DNA from: Sinelater perroti
Lineage: Eukaryota; Arthropoda; Insecta; Coleoptera; Elateridae
DNA: 64,000 nt
Direction: 5' to 3'
NCBI GenBank assembly: GCA_036346155.1
Contig: JARFIY010000099.1
Coordinates: forward strand, 23,961,501-24,025,500
Below the pieces are notes generated by a model. The model was not told the DNA's origin. It worked only from the letters and a program-made list of their open reading frames with translations, and did no database searches. Below, piece by piece: positions 46,540 to 58,110 of this stretch. Position numbers and translations under genes: made by a program. Each line of letters starts with the position of its first letter. The first letter of the stretch is position 1.

Positions 46540-47520
46540 AGAAAACAAGGTTTGTGAGGAATTGTTTTCTTTGGCCGTGAAAATATTGGGTTCTGGATTT
46601 TGTCTTTCGGGGAGGATCTACAAAAATTGAGGAGCTTTTGCGATCTGGCTCTTCGGAGAATATTGGGTCTGGAGTCGCGCCTCCGACGTTTCCCGGAGGT
46701 GGGGGGCTTCTATCAAGACGTCATTTGGGTTGTTTGGAAGGAACACGGCCGCGTCTCATTGACGGCCGATTCTAGCCCTGACGTTGGCTGTTTGATGCCC
46801 CATTTTTGGTGTTTGGTGTTTGATGCAAGTGCAAAAACGAGTTCGGGAGCATCAATTAGTGACTTGTTGCCCGTGTGGCCAGGTCTACAAGCCGATATAT
46901 TTGATTTGTTAATGGGTTTCCGTCTGTTTTCGGTTGCTTTGTCAGTAGAGGTAGAACGTGTGTATCGGCAAATTTGGGTATGAGCTAAAGACCTAAGATT
47001 CCTGGGGCTGCTGTGGGGGTATGAAAAGAAGGGTCCTGGAGTTGAATGCAGTTTTCTTTGGTCTTTCCGTGAGGTCCTATTTGGCACTGCGAGCGGTCCA
47101 TCGGCTGGTGGACGAGGAAAAACGAGATTTTCTAGTCGTGGACGAGGTCATTCTGGGGACATGTGTGTGGACGGTCTGGTCCCGTCGCGAATTGTAGATA
47201 GGGATCGCGAGTTTAGGGTTCAAGAGCGGCGAATGTTAACGGCTGGACAAATTCTTCATGATGGAAGAGTCGTCTGATGAGCAGAAATTTGTAGAAAATA
47301 CTCTGGTCAGAAATTTTGACAATGGAGATACGTCGAACCCGGGTGCTAGTTGCTTTGGAATCCCAAGTCAGATTGTTTTAAATTTTGAATTGCAGCGGAA
47401 GGTCGAAGATGTACCAAGCGACGTATATTGTCTACAATTGCACGTATGTTTATCCTTTGGGAGTTTTGGCTCTAACTATTTTATTAACCAAGATATTCAT
47501 TAAGTAGCTGTGGCAAGCTC
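46540..47520 (+). pseudogene. BEL/Pao reverse transcriptase, broken
   Basis: The frame 46600-46983 gives VFDASAKTSSGASISD (46818-46865), PGLQADIFDLL and VERVYRQIWV. These match the RVVFDAS...S...LN..L..GP...DL..IL.RFR and D..KMYRQI blocks of BEL RT; the Asp expected before KMYRQI is not seen. Continuing in another frame, NAVFFGLSVRSYLALRAV (47045-47098) fits the F...SPYLA blocks. The YVDD catalytic box should lie near 47150-47175, where TCVWTVWS is read instead, so catalytic residues are lost. Confidence 0.7.
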
Positions 47521-47939
47521 TTTTCCGATGACTGGAGCAATAATATATACGAGGGTTGATATGGACAACAAATTGGTTGTCCATCTCGTGTGTGTCAAGT
47601 CATTCAGGAAAACTCCCTAGTTGACTCTTGGTTTCACATTGACGGCGTAAAAAATTCTGCAGGCTGTCTTTTAAGAGGATTGACACTACAGAAATTATTT
47701 TAAACATTACTTGTGGTAAAAAGGCCCAATTTGGCTGATCGCTCTCAAAGGGGTGTGGCCAATAAATCGAGTAGTGACCAGTCACGCCAAAACCGAACTT
47801 CCAAAAGCCCGAAAGTTGGCGTTCCTTGTTTCCGAATACTTCGGCCTCAAAAACTTTATAGTAGCGTTTCTTGGTCGTTATTCATCTTATACGCGTGGGT
47901 TACGGTGGTGTACTGGTTTTGAGGTTTGAGGCTGCCACC

Positions 47940-48800
47940 GAGGCAAGATTTTTTTGGAGAGGACCTGAATGAAACAGAGCGATACTTATTGCCTTGTCGT
48001 ACAACGATTACATTTCGGCAAAGAATTTCATGAAACTTGGAAACGGAATCTTTGCTTCGATCAATTACGGCTTGTTCCTTTTCTAGAACACAGCGTAATT
48101 CGTGTCAGAGGGCGGTTGACAAATTTGGAGTTGCCTTTTGACCACCGTCATCCTATTGTTTTGTCAAAGAAGGACGGATTTGTAAAGCTATTAATTGATC
48201 ACTTCCACGGAGTCCATTGACATACAGGGCCCCACCTATTACTCACATGGCTTAGAGAAAGATTTTGGAATCTTTCCGCGCTACAAATGGTACGAGCTTG
48301 TGTCCGTGCTTATAATAAGTAATAGGTGTTTTAGAGTTCGTCCAAAAAAATTGTCACCTTTGATGGAAGATTGCCCCGTGGTCGGGTTTCAGAGACGAAG
48401 ACATTTCTTAATATTGGAGTCGATTACGCAAGACCATTAAAAAGCCGTCCTTCGTAAGGCGTATATTTGTCTATTTATTTGTTTAGCCATTAAAACAGTC
48501 CACATTGAATTGGTTGCGGAATTGACAACTCCAATGTTTTTAGTGGCGTTAGAACGATTTTTGGCTAGACGCGGATGTTGTCGAATGATTTTTTCTGATC
48601 GAGGTACCAACTTTGTGGGTGCAAAGGCCGCGTTGGATAAAATAACGCGGTTATTGGAGTCCGACGAACATCGCCGGTTCCTACGTGACGGTTTGTAGGA
48701 ATTAAATATTAAATCTATCAAGGCAATTTTGACATACGAGGAGCTTAATACGGTTTTTATTCAAATCGAGTCGTTGCTGAACTCCCGACCCTTTGCCCAT
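47940..48800 (+). pseudogene. BEL/Pao integrase, broken
   Basis: Text near 48110-48220, IRVRGRLTN then HPIVLSKKDGFVKLLIDHFH, is the BEL-type integrase N-terminal region, followed by HTGPHLL and FWNLSA pieces. The core shows VDYARP (about 48420) for the first catalytic Asp, HIELVAELTTPMFLVAL (48504-48554), and IFSDRGTNFVGA (48589-48624) with the second Asp. The WEAGVKS block bearing the catalytic Glu is missing: the frame passes from LRDGL to ELNIKSIKAIL at about 48697. LLNSRPFAH (48775-48800) ends the core. Integrase would join the cDNA to host DNA; this copy could not. Confidence 0.75.
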
Positions 48801-48889
48801 TGAGCTCTGATCTTCAGGTCTTGACTCCGGCCCACTTCCTTAACCTAAAACCTGCCGAAAATTTTCCGGTGGAGGTCGTCACCTATACC

Positions 48890-49154
48890 CCCTGAACCGA
48901 TTAAGTCGATTTCAGTTGTTGGATCGGGTTGTACAAGACTTTTGGAAACGATGAAAAAACCGACTGAGCCTCTGAAACCGGGTACCTTGGTTTTGACCGA
49001 CCAAAACAACTTTCCACCTTTAAAATGGCCATTGGGGGTGGTGGATAAAGTGTTTCTTAGAAAAGATGGGGTGGTTCGGGTAGCTCGAGTTCGAAATTCG
49101 GAAGGAGTTTATACTCGACCGACGGTGAAGCTGTTCCCACTCCCTTCTCAATAA
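48890..49154 (+). pseudogene. BEL/Pao pol C-terminal domain
   Basis: An open frame from 48942 reads PLKPGTLVLTDQNNFPPLKW, then GVVDKVFLRKDGVVRVARV and YTRPTVKLFPLP, ending with TAA at 49152-49154. This is the W.LG.V...HPG.DG..RV..V.T..G...RP..KL..LP domain closing BEL pol. It is the best preserved piece of the element and ends about 240 nt before the LTR. Confidence 0.8.
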
Positions 49155-49367
49155 TGCGATTGTTTGTGGCTTGTTGACATCTGTATATCATTTGTATGTA
49201 ATTTATATATATAGTGTGTATATAGTTTGTATATAGTTATCCAGGTTGTTTGTTTGTTTCATTATGGAGAGGCTGGTAGTGCGTATAACCTTATTGCGTT
49301 TATTGTATTGCAATTTTGTTGGGTTTGACTTTGGAGTTTGACCGTCCCTCGTGGTAGTTATTAATAT

Positions 49368-49396
49368 TGAAGGTGGTGGCTTCACGGGCGGGGGAA
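49368..49396 (+). other. Polypurine tract before the 3' LTR
   Basis: A purine-rich stretch ending gggcgggggaa sits directly before tgttcgcgc, the probable LTR start at 49397. This is the expected plus-strand primer site; it is interrupted by a few pyrimidines. Confidence 0.55.
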
Positions 49397-49950
49397 TGTT
49401 CGCGCTAATCTCTAATTACTCTTATTTGGAGTCTAAATTATAGTCAGTCGTTTTTTGGTTCCCTCTGTATACGCGCTCTAGTTTTGATTTGAGATAGCGG
49501 CGACCAATTTGCCCGTTTGCGCGGTGCGCCGGTATATAAGCGGCTTCGGCCGCGGCCTTCCGTTCTCTTGCGTTTGCTTTGTTTTTGAATTTTAGTTGTA
49601 ACGGTTTAGAAAGTGGGCAACCGGCTTTAAATTTTTCGTGACCATGGCCGTTTTGACCGAGAGTTTGTCGGCGTGTTTTGTTTGGCGGCAAGAGTTTTCA
49701 CATCCCGGTGGCCGTTTGAAAGGCACATTTTATTCCGGAATTCGATATTTTGCTGACCAGGTTTTCTTCTTTTCGGAGGTCTTTTTGTTGGCTGATTGTA
49801 TTCGGGAGTTGAAATTTTGCCGGATGAAAGACTCGGTTAGGTTTCCTTGTATCTGACCCGGCGAGGAACCAAGAAAGACCTAATCGCAAACTTCGGCCAC
49901 AATCAGCTGAAGGACCCACACCAGGAAATAAGCTTCTGATCAGCTCCGCT
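49397..49950 (+). repeat. BEL/Pao 3' LTR (end uncertain)
   Basis: It begins with TG after the polypurine tract. A TATA box, ggtatataagcgg, lies at 49530-49542 in a GC-rich promoter-like setting, followed by a transcribed-type region. No second copy exists in the window, so the right end cannot be fixed; it may reach somewhat beyond 49950. Long antisense frames here are chance. Confidence 0.55.
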
Positions 49951-50254
49951 GTGAAGATTGGGGTAACTTATTCTTTCTTTTCACCCATACCCCTTTTTTC
50001 TCTTCCTGGATTCCCCAGGAGTACAGCACGGGATACTGATTTCCACAGTAGGGCGTCCTCTTCCTACGTGAGTCTTCCAGCTTTTTATCTTCGATTGAAA
50101 TTCCTTTGTTTAAATGTAAAATTACGATACAGTCCACTTTTGGCCAAAACACAACTAAGAAGTATTAAGAAAAAAACTATTTTATTAAGTATAAATAAAA
50201 TATCAGAAAAAAAAGGTAATGACAGAAGTTTTCATAACTAGGCAGTATTATTAC
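49951..50254. other. Unassigned sequence after the LTR
   Basis: It may include the last part of the LTR; otherwise nothing is recognisable. Confidence 0.3.
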
Positions 50255-50740
50255 CAAGGGAGAATAAAATCGAGAAGACGTAAAAAAAAGATACTCAATG
50301 CCCGAAGAGCATTTTTCAGCTTGCCAGACTTATGACATATAAGTAATGTGAACATATACACTAAAATAAAAATTTTTAACTTAATGGTAAATCTAGTGTT
50401 ATTGCATGGGTGCGAGTCGTAGTATTTAAGAAAGAATTTATTGAAACAAATTACAAACATTTGTGAAAAATGTTTGAAAAATGTATTAGAAATTTTGTGG
50501 TTGCGAGTGATTTTAAAAGAAAAACTTTGGCACAAAACAAACCAAAAAGGTATTACCAACAACATTAAAAAGAAAAGATATGGCTGGATAAACCATACAC
50601 TAAGACGAATACTAATGAATCTCTAAAAGAGGCTTTGAAATGAAGTCCACAAGTTCAAAGAAGAGTTAGTAAACCCTTTATAACGTAAGAAAGTAAAAAA
50701 CAATATGCCAGTTAAAATTAATTGCAGAAGATTGCAAACT
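50255..50740 (+). pseudogene. RTE-like LINE C-terminal relic
   Basis: The frame 50441-50626 gives EKLWHKTNQKGITNNIKKK and RYGWINHTLRR, matching the LW..T.Q.PI...I..R...W.GHTLR block of RTE-type reverse transcriptases. It is followed by EALK*SPQ-type text, where the family has ALEWNPQG. Upstream, FQLARLM and LLHGCES near 50310-50420 are earlier blocks in other frames. The RT catalytic core is absent. Confidence 0.6.
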
Positions 50741-51095
50741 ATAAAGAAACTTTATTTTAACCCTATGTTTCTCAAGAGAACTTATTATTTTTATTATACG
50801 TGGAATACACACTAGGGGGATATGAGTGCAGATTTGCAAGAGAAAGATCAATGGTAGACCAAATATATGTGCTTAAGGAATGATAAACTATAAACTATCA
50901 GAAAAAATTAAACACTGATTTGTTATTTGTTAAAAAAAAATCTCTGATAACTTCAGTAAAGAACAACTGTATAATGTATTGATAAAATAACAAATATCAA
51001 TAAAATTAATTTAATTATTACAAATGACATTATGGATCACGACAAATAACGGACAGACATTAAGAAAATTTAAGGTAGAGAACCTACTAAAATAA
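50741..51095. other. AT-rich non-coding stretch
   Basis: No recognisable features. Confidence 0.35.
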
Positions 51096-51099
51096 AGGA

Positions 51100-51560
51100 A
51101 TCCCTTACAAGCGTTATTGTTCAGTAAAAACAGAACTGTACTGTTTCAACTGTCAAGCAGAAAGGTGGGTGTGTTTTAGTATGGAGGTGCTTCTTTTGGG
51201 TTAATATGGGGGACTTAGTAAAAGTCTATGATATTATGAGAAAAGAATTTAAATTTAAAGGAAAACTCCATACAATCTGGGTTGCAATTAATCGGAACGA
51301 AATTTGTGATGATATAAGACAGCAATCTTAAACATACTTTAAAGCGTTGCAAATACTCTCTAGCAAACCAAGAAGAACAAAAAATGCTGGAAATGAGCTG
51401 GAAAGAATAGTAAGAAAGGAGCGTCCAAAAATCATCTTTGGAGTTTTCTTCAAGATGCCTGGAGAGATTTACCACGAGAAATTTAAAAAAATTAATCCAA
51501 AGAATGCCTAGAATCGTAAAAGCTGTATTAAATAAAAATGTTTTTTTATTAAACAAATGT
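51100..51560 (+). pseudogene. Tc1-type transposase relic (C-terminal part)
   Basis: Conceptual reading gives GGCVLVWRCFFWVNMG near 51164-51210 (family: GGSVMVWGCFS..G.G). Then DSNLKHTLKRCKYSL near 51320-51350 appears where Tc1 has DNDPKHTS, so the second catalytic Asp is Asp in the first position but the context is decayed. Finally LKKLIQRMPRIVKAVL (51486-51533) matches L..LV.SMPRR...VI. The intervening WP.QSPDLNPIE block is scrambled. There are no terminal repeats. Frames are broken. Confidence 0.65.
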
Positions 51561-53029
51561 TTAATAATCAAGTTAATTTTTTCAGTGTTTAAGATTATTT
51601 TTGTTTGTTTTTACCTGTTACATAATAATGTATTATTATATATTATTATTATTATATTTTTTTTATATGTTAAAATGTATAAATGTGTCCATACTTCCAT
51701 AATCTACAGATATCTGTAGCTACATATTCTATTTGGTATACCCGCATAAACGTCAAACAAGGAACAGTAACCATAAATCAATCTTCTGATAAATAAATGT
51801 GTCAACAAAGTTACCTTTCTTAGCACATAAACTGCTCACATAAATCAATTACAAGTATAAACAAAGTTTATATTGCCAAAAGTCGTGTATATAACAACCC
51901 GTCAAAAATAAAAAATATTAAATTACAACAGCTTATATTGCGAAAGCTTTGCGTACAAAAAAGCATAAATTAATTTCATTTAGAAAAAATGTAGTTGTTT
52001 AATCGTCTTAGACGAAGATATGTACTATATTATTATAAGCATCAAATCCAAAAAAGTGTTAACAGTTGTAATTCAAAATTTTTTATATTTTAAACTGCTA
52101 CGCAAAGAATAAATGGGCTGGGAACCTAAAAAATGTATGAGTAGTGGAAGGCCCTTAGGTATTTTTAAAGTGACAAGTAGCTGACCCGTGCATGCAGGGG
52201 TTCTTAAAATTTTAAGTTATCTGCCACGGGATTCTCATTAGAAATTATTATGATCTCAGCACACGTTCAAAAGGCTCTTAAAAAATTATATTAAAATATC
52301 AACCAAATTACTGTCATATGATGCTATACGAACTGTAGTTATCAAAACTTACTGGTAAGTTTATGTACATTGTCTACACTTGCTTACTTGTCATTGTTCT
52401 CAAACCACTTTACACCGAGTGATTAATTTAAACAATATAGATCAAATTGTTTCTGCAGTTAGATCGCTGAAAATTATTTTTAACGAGAATTTTTCAGGTC
52501 GAGTACAGATTTGTAAGTAACACTCTCGCGCTTGATTAGAGTATTTACCGCATCCTTTAACTATAATAAGATAATTTATCTTCTATTAACTGAAGGAAAT
52601 CGAAAGCAAATTACATTTTTGAGTTTACATTAATATATCATTACGTGATTTTGTTAGCCTTTCATGAAGCACTTCTCTGAGTATCGAATAAATATATACT
52701 TCCCATGTATGGGAGGTACTAGGAAACACAAATACCCGGGGCGGGCCAAAACTGGCGAAGCATCTGTATTTTAGATTAGAGGAGGCTTCAAACGACGTCT
52801 GTTTATGTTAGGGGCGGTCAAAAATTTGACGGAAACTAAGTAAACCCTACAAAAGGCAACAAGAAATTGCCACAGTATTTTCTCGAAAAAACTGCATTAT
52901 AGCAGCTTAAATTTATGGCGTTCAGTCTCCGACCTAACCGGGGTTTTAATAATCTCCCAGATAAAAATTTCTAGATATTAAAATATAAATACTTATAGCT
53001 AATTTGATACTAAGTAAATAGTCAACATC
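51561..53029. other. AT-rich non-coding stretch
   Basis: No recognisable features; ends at the J4 target duplication. Confidence 0.4.
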
Positions 53030-53038
53030 GCTAGGGAA
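53030..53038. repeat. J4 target-site duplication, 3' side
   Basis: The bases gctagggaa precede the T-run that is the J4 A-tail, and recur exactly at 55499-55507 beyond the truncated 5' end. Confidence 0.8.
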
Positions 53039-55498
53039 TTTTTTTACATTTATTTACTATTTGCAATCTGCAAGAACATTACAATAAGCAAATGTTATGT
53101 GTACATAGTATTGACGTGGGTTTACATGAGACCAAGGTACTAAAACCTTAACCCTAAGTTTTCTTAAAAGCTACGCACAACTTAACTATTTCCTAAATAA
53201 TACATGTTACAACTATTTTAAAACCTGCCAAGCAAATCCAGAGGTTTATATCTATTTAAACGTTTAATGTTCGTACTATTATCAAGGAGGTTAATGGCTA
53301 AGGTGTTACTATGCTGTTCCAACTTGTTTAAATATTTTTCACTGCACTTTTTAACTGTCTGTTGCACTGAGTCCATTCTGAAATCAATAAGAATGTCAAC
53401 ATTTCTAATGAAATAAGGAGCGCCACACATAGCTTGTAGTACTTTTGCTTGAAATATTTCTATAATTGCGATGTTAGAGTTCGCTGCTGTACCCCACAGC
53501 TGAATTCCATATGACCAAATTGATTTAAACGCAACGTTGTATACTAATAGCTTGTTTTGTAGGGTTAACTTAGACTTTCTCCCAAGCAGCCAGTAGTGTT
53601 TACTGAATTTAATACCGAGTTGTTTTCGCTTACTCATTATGTGCTTTTTTCATGTTAGACCTTTATCTAGGTACATGCCCAGATATTTGACCTCTGTTAC
53701 TTGTGGTACGTTCGGTGAAGTTCCTCTAGATTTGTTAAATGTGACATGAAGAGATTTTGCTTCATTTATCTTTATTCTCCACTTTTTACTCCATTTGTCA
53801 ATAAGATTTAAATGAGTTTGGAGCATACTAGCGGCTATTGTTGGATCTTTATGTTTGAACATGATTGCTTTATCATCTGCAAAAGTGGCTGTAAGTACTT
53901 GTTCATTTGTAAGCATATCAGCTATATAAAGGCTATATAGAAGAGGTCCCAATACACTACCTTGAGGTACGGCTGATTTTATAGGATAAAGTTATGTGAG
54001 ATGTTGACCATACTTCACTTGGAAAAACCTTTCCTCTAAATATGCTTTTAGTATAACATAATAAGCATGTGGAAGTGAATTTTATTTAAAGAGGAGTCCA
54101 TTATGCCATACCTTGTCAAATGCCTGTGTATCGTCGAGGAAGGCTGCTGTGCAATAAGATTTTTCTTCGAAGGCTTGGTTGACATAATCGACTACTCTAT
54201 GTACATATTGCATTGTAGAATGTTCTTTTCTAAATCCAAACTGGTGCTCAGGTATTAATTTAGAATCTTCAACGACTGTCATAAGTCTTCTAGCTATAAG
54301 TTTCTCAAGAAGTTTACCTAGTACAGATAGCAAACTAATTGGTCTGTAAGAACCTACTTCGTTTGGCAGTTTGCCTTGTTTTGGTATCAGGATTAACTGA
54401 GCCACCTTCCACTGCACCGGATAATATCCCAGTCGCAGAACTGCATTGTATAGCATGGTAAGCATTACCATGCCTTTTCGAGGCATTTATTTCAGTACCG
54501 CTCCTGCTATTAAGTCGAAGCCGGGAGACTTGTTTGGGTTGATGTCAGTTTTAATCGCCTCTTTGACTTCTTTGACGGTAACTAGCGTTGGCAATCTGGA
54601 CATTTGATATGGGGCTTCCAAAAATTTTTGTATGGCGCACTCTTCTTCAGGAGTTATATCCAATGGTAAATGTTTAAAAACATTTTCTAAATGTTGAGCG
54701 AACACTGTTGCTTTTTCTTTATCCGTTCTTGCCCAAGAGTTATTTGCTGTTCGTATGGGAGGAATTGGTTGAGTTTGTCGCATAATTCTTTTTGTTGCCG
54801 CCCATAGTGCATAGTTCGTATCATCTTAAATCTTAAATTTTCAAGATATTCCTGAAAGCTCTTATTTTTTAAATCTCTAATTGATCTTTTGAGATCAATG
54901 TATGCCTGATTATATCGTGTTTTGTCAGACAGGTATTTAGTATTTTACCAAATTCTTCTCCATCATCTTTTTTCAGCAATTTTCTTTTTAATTGTTACTG
55001 GACATCATTCCTTTTTTCTAGCAGGGGGAATTTGAGGAGTAGCTTCCCAAGCTGCTTCTTGAATAATTCTGGTAAAGTCGTTAACTACCAAATCTAGTTC
55101 GTCTTTAGTAGCTAAAGGGATTTTCATTTTTAACTCGGTGTCCATTAAATATACAAAATGATCCCAATCTGTTCTCTTGCTACATAATTAACTGGTTCTT
55201 CTTTTTTAATGATCGTAGTACTTATCGTGGCTATAACAGGCGTATGATCTGAATTGAGATCTAAACAAGATGCAATATCTTGATACCCTGGAGCTGTACC
55301 CTTAGTTACAAAGAAGTCTAGTAAGTCCGGTAATTTATTCATGTCTGTTGGCCAGTAGGTAGGTTCATATGTTGACAGGTAATTTAAATGTAGTTCATAA
55401 ATAACCTGTTGCCTCTTCCTCTACCTGGTGCAGTTATACGTGAACCCCACAAAATGTTTTTACGCAGGTATGAGTAAATACGTCCGTTTGGCTTCAAT
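53039..55498 (-). mobile_element. Jockey-type LINE J4, 5'-truncated
   Basis: A minus-strand LINE of about 2.46 kb has its ends set by a 9-bp exact duplication. It lacks ORF1 and most of the endonuclease, the usual result of incomplete reverse transcription. The 3' UTR is 53039-53217 and ends in an A-tail (t-run 53039-53045 on the plus strand). Its RT resembles J2 more than J1 or J6. Decay in the RT is mostly by point stops with the frame kept, so it is one of the younger copies here. Confidence 0.88.
53218..55498 (-). pseudogene. J4 ORF2 remnant: endonuclease end and reverse transcriptase
   Basis: The endonuclease C-terminus includes EPTYWPTD near 55360 and NSDHTPV (about 55262-55242) with the catalytic Asp-His. 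After a linker with frame breaks, one frame from 54783 to 53218 carries the whole RT. FLDDTQAFDKVW (about 54144-54109) is motif A, AVPQGSVLGP (about 53985-53945) motif B, and FADDKAIM (about 53882-53859) motif C. LWGTAANSN and ICGAPYF-like CGAPYFIRN follow. Four stops interrupt this single frame: at 54489-54487, at 54084-54082, near 53993, and at 53652-53650 (TGA where related copies have Trp). The catalytic Asp residues of motifs A and C are present. Confidence 0.88.
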
Positions 55499-55507
55499 GC
55501 TAGGGAA
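55499..55507. repeat. J4 target-site duplication, 5' side
   Basis: An exact copy of gctagggaa at 53030-53038. Confidence 0.8.
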
Positions 55508-55780
55508 ATGTACCAACTAAATATAGCAACTTCGAAAATATATAAATATATATAAAAAAATTCTATTTTAAAGTAGGCAAATTATAGATAATCTAAGGAG
55601 CAGTCGAGGTTTACGGACTAGTAAAAAATATAAAATATATTACAATGACAATTTTATCAAAGAAAACAATTTAAAATCACTACTAGTTGGATTTTTCAAT
55701 CATCAAAAATATTTGTATTTTTTAATTATAATTAACAAGATTAACTAACATTTTATTTGCATTCTAAATTACTAAAATAC
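55508..55780. other. AT-rich stretch
   Basis: This may contain the 3' UTR of J5, but nothing is recognisable. Confidence 0.35.
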
Positions 55781-55784
55781 TTAT

Positions 55785-58110
55785 TACTTTCACTACAGTA
55801 GCTCAAAAGGCTTCGTTCTTTTAGGCTTGTGGAGAAGATCTTGATTTACTAGAAGTTGCAAAGCTTCTTTGTTTGGATGTCTATGAAGATTCTCCTCATG
55901 GCTTCTTGCAAGTTTCCTGATGACGTTTTCAACCATCTTCACCTGGAGTTTTTGATGCATTTACCATATTTTGTATAACTCGATTTTGGAGTTTCTGAAC
56001 GCATATTTCAGAAAGCACTATGGGAAAGAAGGGAAGGAATTGGAATAAGTGGAGAAATCATAAACAATATTAAGTACGCAGGTGATTTAGTAATACTTGC
56101 AGGAAATTTAAAAGATTTACAATTCCTGGTCAATAGAGTAAATGAGGAGAGTAAAAATATGGGTCTGAAAATAAACACTACGAAAACTAAACACACGATT
56201 ATTAGCAAACACCCTGTAAAAAAATAACCCACGATTAGAAGTAAACGGAAAAGTAATTAAAAAGGTTCCAAAGTTTAAATAGTTAGGCTGTTGGATCAAT
56301 GATGACTAAGATCCAGATCAAGACATTAAAGTCAAAATAGAATTGGCGAGAAGTGCATTTCCTAAACACAAACCCATTTTGTGTAATAACCATTTACGCC
56401 TATCCTTGAGGTTAAAATTTGTAAAATGTTATGCCTGGCCAACGTTATTATATGGCAAAAATTATATGGAAAAAAGTTATTGTAAATAAAATCGAGGCTT
56501 TTAAGATGTGGGCATATTGACGGATATTAAAGATATCATGGACAAAGCGAGGAAGTATTAGGAAGAATTGGAAACGAGAAGCAACTTATAAAAACATTCA
56601 AAATGCAAAAAATTGCGTACTTTCGGCATGTTCTACGAAACTATAAATACATGTTCCTGCAAATTATTATTAAGGGAAAAATACAAGGTAAAAGAGCAGT
56701 AGGAAGAAAACGCCTGTCATGGCTACGCAATATACGGACGGGGTTTAGTGCAGCGCAATTATTTCGAATGGAAGTAAATTTAATTAAATAGTTGCCAACC
56801 TGTGATCACGGAGAAGGTATTAAGAAGAAGAATAATTGCTCTTTTTTGTATAGCCCCACAGCTGGATGTCGTAGATTCATATCGGTAGCATCACCTGTTT
56901 GTAAACCAGTACTTTATTTTGAACTGATAGTTGAGAATTTCTTCCCATAAGCCAATACATGCTGTTATATTTTAATTTTAATTTGGTATTTTTTTTGTAA
57001 CTTGTTATTTCCATTTCAGTTTTGCATCTAGATTTAGGCCTAGGTATTTGGCTATTTTTTGTTGGTGTGGGATTGCGTAATTGTTCAAATTCACTGAAAG
57101 ATGTCTTATTTTTTTATTCATAAAATTAATATAAACAAATTTTTCTTCATTCACCCGTAAACGCCACTTTTTTGTGTATCTATTTATTTCATTAATTGCG
57201 CTTTGGAAGTTGGTCGTTGCTTCTATATTATCTCCTATAGCTAATGCTGTAGTGTAATCTGCAAATGTGGCTAATTTGATATTTTCTTTCTCTGGGATGT
57301 CGTATACAAAAGATATAGTATTGGCTTAAGAACACTTCCCTGGAGGTTATCTGCTTTTATTATTTTAAGTTGTGAGAACTCACTTTCTTAAATAATTTTG
57401 AAGGTTTGGTCTATTAGATATGAGTCCAAGAGTTAAACATGTTGGGTAGATAAGTATCTTTTTAATTTCATTAGTAGACCTTTCTGCCAAACTTTATCAA
57501 ATGTTTTGGCGATGTCTAAAAACTTTTGCTAGAGGGATTTTTCAATCATATCTGTAACACGGTGTACTTGATCAACCGTAGAATGTTTACTACGAAATCC
57601 AAATTGATGTGGAGGGATGAGTTGTCGATTTTCAATTGTTTTCTTTATTTTTTTATAGCTTTTAAGATAGTTATATATAGCAATGATATTGGCCTATATA
57701 AACTAACATTGTTAATAGCTTTTCCCGGCTTAAATATTATGATAACTTCAGCTGTTTTCCACAAGACTGAGACTTGTTTTAGTCTAAATGCCTCATTGAT
57801 CAAATATATAAATTTACAATAACTTTTTTTAGTAGCTGCTTTAATATCTTTCTATTGACCAGGCAAATCCCGGAGCTTTTTGGATTAATATTTTTTTATT
57901 TATCTGGATACTTGGTAGTAGTTGCTGCTATATTTGCCTTTCTTGTTATAGGTTCTATTTGAACTTGCATTTAAATCTGTTCTGCATGCGATTGAAATAC
58001 GTCTTCTAAATGTGTTGGAAATATATCTGCTTTTTGTTTGATCTATCTTTGTTGGGTACCTATGGAATGTGTTTTATTAGTTTGTTAATTTTTTTACAAC
58101 TCTCCAGATT
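55785..58110 (-). pseudogene. Jockey-type LINE relic J5, split by an RTE-like fragment
   Basis: Minus-strand RT pieces run from about 58110 to 56832: FLDIAKTFDKVW near 57525-57490 is motif A, and FADYTTAL near 57270-57245 replaces the expected FADDTA (second catalytic Asp changed to Tyr). LWGYTKKSN ends at 56832. The expected continuation (QNRV...NMVNAS, VENVIRKLARSHEENLHRH, KRTKPFELL) is found at 55985-55785, on the far side of an opposite-strand RTE-like fragment. So one element was interrupted. It has many frameshifts and is older than J4. Confidence 0.75.
55986..56831 (+). pseudogene. RTE-like LINE fragment inserted in J5
   Basis: The plus strand reads INNIKYAGDLVILAG (about 56060-56105), the RT catalytic box region with YAGD in place of YADD. 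SKNMGLKINTTKTK follows near 56150, then VPKFK and LGCWIND near 56265-56300, and SWTKRRS near 56540. It ends at an aagaagaagaa tail at 56820-56831, typical of RTE-type 3' ends. The 5' part is missing, as expected of truncated insertion. Stops are frequent. Its boundaries coincide with the gap in J5. Confidence 0.72.

Larger units (their letters stand above)
44985..49950 (+). mobile_element. BEL/Pao-type LTR retrotransposon, 5'-truncated, inactive
   Basis: The domain order gag, zinc knuckle, protease, RT, RNase H region, integrase zinc-binding domain, integrase core and C-terminal domain, then polypurine tract and 3' LTR, is that of BEL/Pao. No 5' LTR was found upstream of gag, where a Jockey-type fragment directly adjoins; the left end is therefore truncated or deleted. 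Many stops and frameshifts run through the coding part. Confidence 0.8.

Noticed and set aside
49422..49919. Minus- and plus-strand ORFs in the 3' LTR
   Set aside because: Composition-driven openness in a GC-rich LTR with no coding motif.
44985..49950. An endogenous retrovirus with an envelope gene
   Set aside because: No envelope-like frame lies between the pol end (49154) and the LTR (49397); the domain set is that of a BEL/Pao retrotransposon.
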